DNA from: Bacteroidota bacterium
GTDB taxonomy: Bacteria > Bacteroidota > Ignavibacteria > SZUA-365
Length of the DNA stretch: 26,909 bases
Assembly (NCBI GenBank): GCA_018224415.1
Contig: JAGTUZ010000165.1
Coordinates: 1 to 26,909 of the forward strand
Direction of reading: 5' to 3'
Shown here: piece after piece, positions 7,587-14,682 of the stretch
Layout: every line of letters starts with the position of its first letter
Position numbering within the stretch: position 1 is the stretch's first letter
The notes under the pieces: model-generated
Told to the model about the DNA's origin: nothing
The model's input: the letters and a program-made list of their open reading frames with translations, nothing else
Databases searched by the model: none
Position numbers and translations under genes: made by a program

Positions 7587-8396
7587 TCAGCGCCAGAGTG
7601 CGGAGAAAACGTCGATCAGTGCCTGTGGACCGATGCCGATCACTCCACTGCGGAAACGCAGCGTCGAGAGCAGGTCGATGGTGAGCATCACCGACCAGTG
7701 GATGAGCACGGCATACCAGAACGACCGCGTGCGCAGCGAGAGTGCGCCCAGGGCGATCGCGGCGACGATGGCACCGACCGTCTCGGGCACGGGCTTGCCG
7801 TAATGCAAGATGACAAACGGGATCATCTGCGAGAGCACCGCCACCGCGGCGCCGGTGTGGGGACGCAGACCGAACAGCATGTATCCCCGCCAGATGAATT
7901 CCCATCCGATGAAGTACAGCACAAACGCGGCTTCGTAGATCAGGAACAAGGACCAGTCACCACGCACGACATGTGAATGCGGGTACACCGACTGAAAGGC
8001 CGTGCTTGCACTGGCAATCCAGAGAATGGGCAGCATGACCAGGAAGAAAAGCAGCGAGATGCGAAGGCCGAAACGCCAGTCCCCCACCCCGAGACCGAAC
8101 TCCCGCAGCGGCCGGCGGTGCAACCATCGCATGACCGGGAGCAGCAGAAGAAAATAAATGACGAACTCGCTCGCGAACCAGTACAGATACTGGTAGAGGT
8201 CGTATAGTCGGTCGCTCCCCAGCGTCCCGTACCAGTGATCGTAGAAAAAGCGCTTGCTGCCGACATGATACGAAAGGATACCAACCGCGGCCACGACGAG
8301 GAAAACGAGGATCACCTCGCGCGGCGCACGACGTGTCTCCTCGGCGAAGGTACGCAGGGACTCCCGCAGGGTCACACGGAAGGATGGCGCAGACAT
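7587..8396 (-). CDS. CPBP-family intramembrane protease (Abi/Rce1-like)
   Basis: A 269-residue membrane protein with about seven or eight hydrophobic segments, the first near residues 27-45. The family's three motifs are present in order. They are EFIWRG (E166 and R170; many members have EExxxR, here the second Glu is Phe), FVILH followed by YGKPVPE (H198, E205), and a late HWSVMLTID with H233 and D241. Known members cleave CAAX prenyl proteins in eukaryotes or process peptides and membrane proteins in bacteria; the substrate here is unknown. It lies 10 bases after the PorQ-like gene and upstream of pdxJ. Neither neighbour defines its role, though an outer-membrane secretion protein next door is worth noting. 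Confidence 0.85.
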   Translation of the reverse strand: MSAPSFRVTLRESLRTFAEETRRAPREVILVFLVVAAVGILSYHVGSKRFFYDHWYGTLGSDRLYDLYQYLYWFASEFVIYFLLLLPVMRWLHRRPLREFGLGVGDWRFGLRISLLFFLVMLPILWIASASTAFQSVYPHSHVVRGDWSLFLIYEAAFVLYFIGWEFIWRGYMLFGLRPHTGAAVAVLSQMIPFVILHYGKPVPETVGAIVAAIALGALSLRTRSFWYAVLIHWSVMLTIDLLSTLRFRSGVIGIGPQALIDVFSALWR

Positions 8397-8406
8397 CGGT
8401 GCAGGA

Positions 8407-9345
8407 TCAGAAGGTGCTGCTCAGGGAAAAACGATGCAACGCTCCTATTTCCCCGAGTGAATTGTAGGCGTAGTCGACCGTATATGTGGAGATCCGCAGG
8501 CCAAAACCGCCGGAAAACCCCGCAAGCTTCGCGGTGTTGCCGATCTTGAGCTCGCGCCGCATCTCGTTGTAGTATCCCACGCGCGCCTTCAAAGCGTTGC
8601 TGAGATCGAATTCCCCGCCGATGCTGTAATTCTCGAAACGATGTTCCGATTCGTTCAGTTTGTGAAAATTGAACATGATGTTCAACGGTAGGTGCTCGAG
8701 CTTCTTGCCCACACCGAAGCGTACATCGAATGGAAGGGACTCATCGATTCCCGCATAACTCCCAAGCTGTGTGCCGAGATTCAGCACACCTGCTGCGAGT
8801 ACGATCTGCTCGTCGGGAAAATAGTACGACACGCCGAGATCCGCGGCCGCAGCGGATGAGCTGTAGTTCTCGATCGAGGAATACACGAATTTCAGTGCGG
8901 CACCGTACGCCAGATTTCCAGTCGACCGTCCGTATCCGAGGCTCACCGCCAGGTCGCCGGCTCCGAATTCCGCTCCAGTGCGGTCCCCGAAGCGATCGGT
9001 TTCCTCGAAGGAGCCGTAATCCAAGTATACAACACCGGCCGAGACCGTACCGATCCCCTCGAGCTGCTGTCCGTAGACCGCGTATCCCGCGTTGACGTCG
9101 AGCAGATGCTTGAAAAAACCGACCGAGGCCGCAGGTGTTTCGAGCGAGGCGAGCGCGGCGGGATTCGAGAACAGAGACGTGACGTCGTTGCGCATCGTCA
9201 AAAACGTATTCCCCAGCGCCGCGGCACGTGCATTCATCGGAATGCGGAGAAAATCGTACGCGGTGATTTCCTGCGCGTATCCGCCAGTCAAGGGCGCAAC
9301 CGTCATCACGGCGGCCAGGATCATGAAACGAAGTCGATGGGACAT
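8407..9345 (-). CDS. PorV/PorQ-family outer-membrane beta-barrel protein (type IX secretion type)
   Basis: The product is 312 residues. It has a Sec signal peptide (about residues 1-25, ending GGYAQ) and then alternating beta strands throughout, ending in SLSSTF with a terminal aromatic typical of outer-membrane barrels. The segment ITAYDFLRIPMNARAAALGN, followed by SLFSNPAALA, matches the N-terminal signature of PorQ/PorV proteins. In T9SS organisms these act at the outer membrane, PorV as a shuttle for cargo and PorQ as a less well-defined partner. It has its own candidate promoter. Whether it is true PorQ or a broader relative cannot be settled here, and no other T9SS gene is in the window. 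Confidence 0.8.
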   Translation of the reverse strand: MSHRLRFMILAAVMTVAPLTGGYAQEITAYDFLRIPMNARAAALGNTFLTMRNDVTSLFSNPAALASLETPAASVGFFKHLLDVNAGYAVYGQQLEGIGTVSAGVVYLDYGSFEETDRFGDRTGAEFGAGDLAVSLGYGRSTGNLAYGAALKFVYSSIENYSSSAAAADLGVSYYFPDEQIVLAAGVLNLGTQLGSYAGIDESLPFDVRFGVGKKLEHLPLNIMFNFHKLNESEHRFENYSIGGEFDLSNALKARVGYYNEMRRELKIGNTAKLAGFSGGFGLRISTYTVDYAYNSLGEIGALHRFSLSSTF

Positions 9346-9379
9346 GGAAGCCGGTGCCTCAATTTGAATGAATCATAAG

Positions 9380-9409
9380 AATCTACCGCATTTTCCCCTC
9401 AGCATGCAA
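9380..9409 (-). promoter_or_regulatory. Candidate promoter of the PorQ-like gene
   Basis: On the minus strand TTGCAT (9409-9404), an 18-base spacer and TAGATT (9385-9380), about 35 bases before the ATG. It sits in the 92-base gap after the FabK-like gene, the longest gap in this gene run. Confidence 0.35.
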
Positions 9410-9437
9410 GGTGAAAACACGTCATTGTCCGTTGCCG

Positions 9438-10388
9438 TCAGGACTCCGGAATCTCAGGCAGACGCGCTGTCGCACCGCGATATTCGGATAAAAGGTTCCG
9501 AAGAACGTCCGCGGCTGTGTCAATCGTGCGCACCAGCGTTGCGCTTTGTCCCGCCTCGAACTCCCCCTCCTCGAGGTCGCCCTCGAACATGCCCCGCTTT
9601 TCGCGCTTGCGTCCGAGCAGTTCGGCAAGCTCTTCCTTCCCCGCCCCGCGCGCCTCCGCCTCAACGGCGCGTTGCGCGAACGGTGTGCGGATGAGCCGCA
9701 CCGGTGCGAGTTTCCGCAGGGTCAGAACGGTATCGCCGTCGCCGCTCTCGACGATTTTCTGTTTGAACACGTCATGGGCCGACGATTCCACCGTCGCGGC
9801 GAAGCGGGTGCCGATCTGCACGCCTTCGGCACCGAGCGCGAAGGCTGCCAGCATCTGACGGCCATCCGCAATACCACCCGCGGCGATCAGGGGAATGCCC
9901 ACCGCATCGGCGACAATCGGCAGCAGCGACAGCGTTGTTGTTTCCTCGTAGCCATTGTGCCCTCCGGCTTCGAAGCCCTCGGCAACCACGGCGTCGCATC
10001 CGACGCTCTCGACCTTTTTCGCATGCTTGAGGGATGGGACGACATGCGCTACCACACAGCCGGCATCCTTCATCAGGGAGAGATACTTCCCGGGATGTCC
10101 GGCCGAGGTGAACACGATGCGGATGCCTTCATCGATCGTGACGCGCACAAGGTCTTCGGCGTCTCCACGCAGCAGCGGAATGTTGACGCCAAGCGGACGC
10201 TCCGTTGCCTGCCGTGCCTTGCGGATGTGTTCCGCCAGGAGTTCGGGATTCATCGATCCTGAGCCGATCAGTCCGAGTCCGCCGGCAGCCGACACGGCCG
10301 AGGCCAGCCTCCAGCCCGACACCCAGACCATGCCGGCCTGGATGATCGGGTACTGGATGCCAAAGAGCTCGGTGATACGCGTCGTCAT
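9438..10388 (-). CDS. FMN-dependent FabK-like enoyl-ACP reductase / nitronate monooxygenase family protein
   Basis: A TIM-barrel FMN enzyme of 316 residues from the ATG at 10388, giving MTTRITELFGIQYPIIQAGM. It shows AAGGLGLIGSGS near residue 35, RPLGVNIPLL near 64, the catalytic-histidine segment EGFEAGGHNG (H144), and the FMN phosphate-binding stretch IAAGGIADG then GAEGVQIGTRF. The family includes FabK, which reduces enoyl-ACP in fatty-acid elongation, and nitronate monooxygenases that oxidise alkyl nitronates. The start, length and the ERPLGVNIPLL and GHPGKYL segments resemble FabK, and acpS is two genes upstream, so FabK is my preferred reading. Many homologues are annotated as nitronate monooxygenase. 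An ATG nine codons earlier would overlap the preceding gene by 20 bases; neither start has a Shine-Dalgarno. Confidence 0.8.
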   Translation of the reverse strand: MTTRITELFGIQYPIIQAGMVWVSGWRLASAVSAAGGLGLIGSGSMNPELLAEHIRKARQATERPLGVNIPLLRGDAEDLVRVTIDEGIRIVFTSAGHPGKYLSLMKDAGCVVAHVVPSLKHAKKVESVGCDAVVAEGFEAGGHNGYEETTTLSLLPIVADAVGIPLIAAGGIADGRQMLAAFALGAEGVQIGTRFAATVESSAHDVFKQKIVESGDGDTVLTLRKLAPVRLIRTPFAQRAVEAEARGAGKEELAELLGRKREKRGMFEGDLEEGEFEAGQSATLVRTIDTAADVLRNLLSEYRGATARLPEIPES

Positions 10389-10395
10389 GACGGGG

Positions 10396-11913
10396 TCAGT
10401 ATTCGAACTGGACAATGTTTATGCCGGCGTTGTTGCCGCCGCTCTGGTTGGACGAGCGGTAGTTGAACACGCCGAGCACCGTTCCGTTCAGATCGAACTG
10501 CGTCTGGAAATTTGTGGTGGTCGCATCCAGGTAACAATCGAAGGAGTTGATACCCCACAGATTGAGACCAGGAGCGGCGATCGGTCCGGTACCGTCGGAG
10601 CCATTGTTGTCGTAATCGAACAGCGAGACGAACCAGGTATTGCCGTTCTGTGCCGTGCCTCCGGGAACCGGCGCATTGCCCTGCGTCAGCACTGCGGCTT
10701 CCCCGATGGGATCGTACGCGGAATTGTATCGCCGGACTGTGATGTTGTCACGCCCGTGCTGCAGCGTCCGGTTCTGCGACATCACCGCCATGATCGCATG
10801 GTTGCCGGTGCGCATGGCTCCGGCATACGCGCGCAACGGGTCGCTGCCGGAAGGTGAACGCGGGATCACACGCAGCCGCTCGGTGTGTGAATTCGCGCGC
10901 CAGGGCTGGCGGTAGATATGCATGTCGTAATACGCCTGCGTCCCGCTGCGCACCCAGAGCTCGATGTGCTGGTCCGGTCCGACGATATCGCTGAAGCTGA
11001 TTTCTCCGTTCACATCGCTGGTGAGGACGGTGGTGCTGGACTGCCGCTGGATTTCCCCATTGGAGAGGACGCGAATCTTCATGGGCACAACCGTTGCTCC
11101 GCTGATCGGCGTGTTGTCGATGAAATCGACCACACGCGCCTTGATATCGTAGCTCATGCCGATACGGGAATTCGGCATGTTTTTCTCTGTTGGAGCGCCA
11201 CCCGTAAAGAAGCGGAACATCCGCTCGAAAGGATCGGCCTCCGAGACGAGCTGGAGATTGTCGTAGCCTGCATAGACCTCGTTGGTTGCGCCGGTGAGGC
11301 TGCCGTACTGGCTGTTGCCGTTCTGGATGGCGTCTTTCCCGTCGCTGCGGAGCGTCAGGTACTCGCACGACCCCGGCGTGATGTCTCCGGCCACCGTGAG
11401 AGCGAGATCGTAACTGCCGCCGACGAATGCGACATGCGCCGCCTTGTCGGTTCCACCCATATTCACCAGCCAGTGCTGGACGGCGTTCGCCCCACTGCCG
11501 TGGGCAACGACGTCGACCCGTTTTTCCGTCGTCCCGGCGAGCATCGCGTTCACCCTCGTCTGCAGCTGCGCGGCCATCTTCGCGATGTCGATCTCGCTGC
11601 CGGTGAAATAACTCTCGAAATCGAAGGCGACAAGTTGCGCCTCGGTGTATCCGTTCAGCGCGAAGCGCTGCACGAGCTGCGTGAAGACATCGGCCGCCTC
11701 GTTGGTGCCATGGACGAAGATGACGGGCCGGATTCGCTCGTCGATGGTGACCGTGTTCGTGTCCTGATTTCCTGTGGTATCATTGTTGTCTGTCGTATCG
11801 ATCGGATTGGGATTCGTCGGGGAATCCTCTCCCGAGCAGCCGCCGAGGGTGAGCAGCGCCACGACGAAGAGCACACCGAACGCGGAAAGTGAAATCCTGA
11901 AAAACCTCTCCAT
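10396..11913 (-). CDS. Lipoprotein with lipase-like alpha/beta-hydrolase fold, catalytic residues apparently lost
   Basis: The product is 505 residues from the ATG at 11913, with GGAGG five bases upstream. It has a signal peptide with lipobox LGGC (Cys26), so it should be lipid-anchored, then an Asn/Thr/Asp-rich linker (about 30-57). A class-2-lipase-like domain follows (about 60-240) with the oxyanion loop RPVIFVHGTNEA (H68, G69). The nucleophile elbow reads VDVVAHGSGANA. Aligned with the usual A-H-S-x-G, the serine position is Gly139 and a serine follows at 140. The segment that normally carries the catalytic histidine (G-x-D-H-V before a late helix) reads GYDNLQL, with Asn219. A beta-sandwich/Ig-like domain (about 255-350) and an unassigned C-terminal region follow. 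Either it is a pseudo-lipase or it uses a shifted serine. It lies 15 bases after acpS. Confidence 0.7.
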   Translation of the reverse strand: MERFFRISLSAFGVLFVVALLTLGGCSGEDSPTNPNPIDTTDNNDTTGNQDTNTVTIDERIRPVIFVHGTNEAADVFTQLVQRFALNGYTEAQLVAFDFESYFTGSEIDIAKMAAQLQTRVNAMLAGTTEKRVDVVAHGSGANAVQHWLVNMGGTDKAAHVAFVGGSYDLALTVAGDITPGSCEYLTLRSDGKDAIQNGNSQYGSLTGATNEVYAGYDNLQLVSEADPFERMFRFFTGGAPTEKNMPNSRIGMSYDIKARVVDFIDNTPISGATVVPMKIRVLSNGEIQRQSSTTVLTSDVNGEISFSDIVGPDQHIELWVRSGTQAYYDMHIYRQPWRANSHTERLRVIPRSPSGSDPLRAYAGAMRTGNHAIMAVMSQNRTLQHGRDNITVRRYNSAYDPIGEAAVLTQGNAPVPGGTAQNGNTWFVSLFDYDNNGSDGTGPIAAPGLNLWGINSFDCYLDATTTNFQTQFDLNGTVLGVFNYRSSNQSGGNNAGINIVQFEY

Positions 11914-11934
11914 GAACACCTCCGAAAAACGTGA

Positions 11935-12321
11935 TTATTCCATGTGATCCTGTTGTATCACTACCATCGCGGCGACGTATGCGCCACTGTGCGAAAGCGA
12001 AAGATGAATACCCAGCCGTCCGAACTGATCGGAGAGTCCGTTGTGAAGTACAAACGACGGCTTGCCCGCAGAATCATTGCGCACTTCCACGTCTGTCCAG
12101 CGGAAGGCGCCGGTCCAGCCGGTGCCGATGGCCTTGGAGAACGCTTCCTTCGCGGCGAAACGGGCGGCGTAATGCTGGGCGGGCAGAATCTTTCCGTTGC
12201 AATAGCGGATTTCTTCCTCGGTAAAAACCCGTCGCTCGAAACGCAGCCCCCACTGTTCGGTCAGCTGTGCGAAGCGCGCAATCTCTTCGATGTCGATACC
12301 GATGCCGAAGATCGCGCTCAC
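11935..12321 (-). CDS. acpS: Holo-[acyl-carrier-protein] synthase
   Basis: AcpS transfers 4'-phosphopantetheine from CoA to a serine of acyl carrier protein, turning on fatty-acid synthesis. The 128-residue length is normal for this trimeric enzyme. The metal-binding and CoA-binding motifs are GIGIDIEEIARF (Asp10) and ARFAAKEAFSKAIGTG (Glu59), followed by HLSLSHSGAYVAAMVV. Its ATG overlaps the stop of the HAD gene by four bases, so the two are translationally coupled. The FabK-like gene two steps downstream fits the same pathway. Confidence 0.97.
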   Translation of the reverse strand: MSAIFGIGIDIEEIARFAQLTEQWGLRFERRVFTEEEIRYCNGKILPAQHYAARFAAKEAFSKAIGTGWTGAFRWTDVEVRNDSAGKPSFVLHNGLSDQFGRLGIHLSLSHSGAYVAAMVVIQQDHME

Positions 12322-13007
12322 GTAATCGCCCTTCGCAGATCCCCGATGATGCCGATCAGGTCGCTGATGTCGGTCAGGTCATAGTCGGCGGAGGAAGCAC
12401 CGGTGTTGAATGTGTCGCCGTAGCGGGCGAATGCCGTCTGCATGCCGATATTGCGTGCACCGAGAATGTCCCGTTCCTCCCAATCCCCTACCATGATGGC
12501 ATGCGAGGGGAACACATCCATCAGCGAGAGTACCCGCTGGAACGGCGTCGGACTGGGCTTGCGCTCGCCGGTGTCTTCGAAGGTCACGACGGCATCGAAA
12601 ATGTGGTGGAGATTAAGCGAGCAGAGGCGGAGCCAGGCCTCGAGCTTCGGTGCGTCGGAGACCACTCCGAGCTTCAGTCCCATGCGAGCGAGGGTGAACA
12701 GCGTCATGTGCACATGCGGATACGGCACGAGCGTCGCCTCGCGCGCCTTGCGATAGCCAACGATACCGGCGGCGAGAATCTTGTGATCGACGTCGCTGGT
12801 GAGTTCTTCGAGGACGCGATTGAACACACGCTGGTACTCAATGCCCTCTTCCTTGTAAATGCGCGTGACCACGCTGTCGATGTCACGAAACGAGGAACGC
12901 AGCCCCGCGTCGATCATCGACCGGATTCCCGCGTCCACTGCGTTGCGTTTCATGAGCATGAAATCAACCAGTGTGTTGTCGAGATCGAATACGACGGCGT
13001 CAATCAT
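12318..13007 (-). CDS. HAD-superfamily hydrolase
   Basis: A 229-residue Rossmannoid HAD phosphatase. Motif I is VVFDLDNTLVD with the nucleophile Asp8 and Asp10. An alpha-helical cap with many charged residues follows. Motif II is LGVVSDAPK, motif III the lysine in GERKPSPTPF, and motif IV VGDWEERDILGARNIGM. It resembles the haloacid-dehalogenase-like/phosphoglycolate phosphatase branch, but the substrate cannot be read from the sequence. It overlaps the MBL gene by 8 bases and acpS by 4, so the three are tightly coupled. Confidence 0.9.
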   Translation of the reverse strand: MIDAVVFDLDNTLVDFMLMKRNAVDAGIRSMIDAGLRSSFRDIDSVVTRIYKEEGIEYQRVFNRVLEELTSDVDHKILAAGIVGYRKAREATLVPYPHVHMTLFTLARMGLKLGVVSDAPKLEAWLRLCSLNLHHIFDAVVTFEDTGERKPSPTPFQRVLSLMDVFPSHAIMVGDWEERDILGARNIGMQTAFARYGDTFNTGASSADYDLTDISDLIGIIGDLRRAIT

Positions 13008-13791
13008 AAGCTTCCCGCTGCGATTTGATCAATAACCCATCATACGAAAATTCCATGTTTTCCGGAAGCAGCGCCCCATCACGCTCGTGCCGGATGTTGT
13101 GCGCGATGTGGGTGAAGTACGTGCGCCGCGCACCGATGCGACGTGCGGTCTCGATCGACTGCTCAAGACTGAAATGTGTGGGATGTGCGTGATGCCGGAG
13201 CGCATCGAGTACGAGAACGTCCAATCCGTCGAGCAGGGCAAACGAGGTTTCAGGGATGAAATTCGTATCGGTGATATAGGCCACGTCGCCGATGCGATAG
13301 CCGAGCACCGGCAGGATGCCGTGTTTCACCGAAACAGGCATGACCGTCGCGCCGCCGATGTCGAAGGGATCGCCGCCGACAATTGTCTGCATGCGGGCGC
13401 TGGGTATGCCTCCTCCCTCCTGCCGTGCCTCGCCGAAGGCGTAGCGAAAGGTCACCCGGATTTCATCAAGCGTTTCCGACTGGCCATAGAGAGGCATGGT
13501 GGCGCTCTGCAGATAATTGAATTGGCGCAGGTCGTCGAAACCCCCGATGTGATCAAAATGATGATGCGTGTACAGCACCGCATCGATGCGGCGGATGCCG
13601 TGGCGCAGCATCTGCCACCGAAAGTCGGACGATGTGTCGACGAGCAATGTCCGCCCGCCAACGGTAAACAACGCCGATGGCCTGAGGCGTCTGTCCCGGG
13701 GATCGGTGGAGCGGCAGGTTTCGCAATCGCATCCGATGGCCGGGACGCCCTGGGAAGTGCCGGTCCCGAGCATCAGCAGCGAGACGTTCAT
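13000..13791 (-). CDS. MBL-fold metallohydrolase (PhnP/RNase Z-like)
   Basis: The product is 263 residues from the ATG at 13791, which overlaps the stop of the preceding gene (ATGA). It opens MNVSLLMLGTGTSQGVPAIG and has the cysteine cluster CDCETC (21, 23, 26), which in PhnP-like proteins forms a structural zinc site. The active-site signature is THHHFDHIGG (H76, H78, D80, H81), with later metal ligands near ITDTNF and HAHPTHFS. Related enzymes are cyclic phosphodiesterases such as PhnP, or tRNA 3'-processing RNase Z relatives. No phosphonate genes are near, so its substrate is probably another phosphodiester. The frame stays open upstream but shadows the next gene. Confidence 0.9.
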   Translation of the reverse strand: MNVSLLMLGTGTSQGVPAIGCDCETCRSTDPRDRRLRPSALFTVGGRTLLVDTSSDFRWQMLRHGIRRIDAVLYTHHHFDHIGGFDDLRQFNYLQSATMPLYGQSETLDEIRVTFRYAFGEARQEGGGIPSARMQTIVGGDPFDIGGATVMPVSVKHGILPVLGYRIGDVAYITDTNFIPETSFALLDGLDVLVLDALRHHAHPTHFSLEQSIETARRIGARRTYFTHIAHNIRHERDGALLPENMEFSYDGLLIKSQREAYD

Positions 13792-14063
13792 GCGCCGTCG
13801 CCTCTTCCGCGTTCCGTCTCGATGAGATCGCGCACGGCGGGTTTGACGAAAATCGCATCCACCCCCAATTCGCCCAACGCCCGTGCAACGGTCGAGATCT
13901 TGCGCTCGATCGTAAAGCGCTTGTTGACGACAAGCAGACGCTGTTCCTTGAGAATGCAGTGGCCGCCGCCGAAGTCCCCCTTCTCGTAGCGGATCGTGTA
14001 CCCGAGCTGTTCGCAGGTTTCCCGCAATTCCTCGAGCATTGCTTCCTTGTCCATGCCAGACAT
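13788..14063 (-). CDS. Conserved 91-residue protein of unknown function
   Basis: It starts MSGMDKEAMLEELRETCEQL, with an alternative ATG three codons later. The product is soluble with no signal or membrane segment. A short N-terminal helix is followed by the compact GYTIRYEKGDFGGGHC and a basic strand QRLLVVNKRFTIERKI, ending in VKPAVRDLIE. It looks like a single small alpha/beta domain. From memory, similar proteins occur across Bacteroidota and Chlorobiota; that recollection is unchecked. The four-base overlap with the MBL-fold gene implies translational coupling and perhaps a shared task. I do not recognise a function. Confidence 0.8.
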   Translation of the reverse strand: MSGMDKEAMLEELRETCEQLGYTIRYEKGDFGGGHCILKEQRLLVVNKRFTIERKISTVARALGELGVDAIFVKPAVRDLIETERGRGDGA

Positions 14064-14066
14064 GGT

Positions 14067-14675
14067 TTATTCCGTCTCCGTATCGTGATGGACTTCTGTT
14101 TCTGTGTTGCGGCGCATCGGCTGCCATATCACCACGATCGCTGCAGTGATGTAGCAGAGCGCCGCCATGACGGGAAGGCCGGCGAGCGCGCCGATGCGGT
14201 GTGAAATGGTTTTCCTCAGCTCGGTCTGCACGTCAAGGAAGGCCTGTGGCCCCTGTGCGGCCACAGTGTCGGTGGTCCAGTCCCACAGCCAGAAAAAATG
14301 GATATCCAGCCATGCCGTGAAGATCTCGACCGGCACAAACACAAACACGAGCAACGATGCCATCAGCAGCCAGCCATTTTCCTTGATCTTCAGCGGGATG
14401 CGCCAGAGCACGATGATGGCGGAGATGAGCGTAACGGCATACGAGATGAGTACGACGATGGAACTGGCGAAGATCAGTTGATACAGGGTCTGCTCCTGTG
14501 CGGGTCGTATGTTCGGATCGAATTCCAGCGACCCTGCGATGAAAAGCTCGTTGGCGATCATCGCACGGTAGACGGAGCCGCCGAGCCACAAGGCGCCGGC
14601 GAACACCAGAAACATGATCGCGGTGCGGAGAATCCTGTCGTCCCAGCTCTTGGCGACGTGTGAAGGTCCAGTCAT
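14067..14675 (-). CDS. Four-helix integral membrane protein of unknown function
   Basis: The product is 202 residues, beginning MTGPSHVAKSWDDRIL, with AGGA six bases before the ATG. Four hydrophobic segments lie near residues 17-37, 66-92, 101-127 and 162-186. A soluble loop (about 38-65) follows the first segment, and WLDIHFFWLWDWTTD marks an aromatic-rich stretch at the edge of the third. The C-terminal tail is short and charged (RRNTETEVHHDTETE). It lies 7 bases after hslU and 3 bases before the 91-residue gene. It has no family I recognise; its placement suggests co-expression with HslUV, not a proven functional link. Confidence 0.75.
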   Translation of the reverse strand: MTGPSHVAKSWDDRILRTAIMFLVFAGALWLGGSVYRAMIANELFIAGSLEFDPNIRPAQEQTLYQLIFASSIVVLISYAVTLISAIIVLWRIPLKIKENGWLLMASLLVFVFVPVEIFTAWLDIHFFWLWDWTTDTVAAQGPQAFLDVQTELRKTISHRIGALAGLPVMAALCYITAAIVVIWQPMRRNTETEVHHDTETE

Positions 14676-14682
14676 GGAATTC

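Noticed and set aside
13791..14127. N-terminal extension of the MBL-fold protein in the same open frame
   Set aside because: The extra residues are arginine-rich shadow of the 91-residue gene; family homology starts at MNVSLLMLGTGTSQG.
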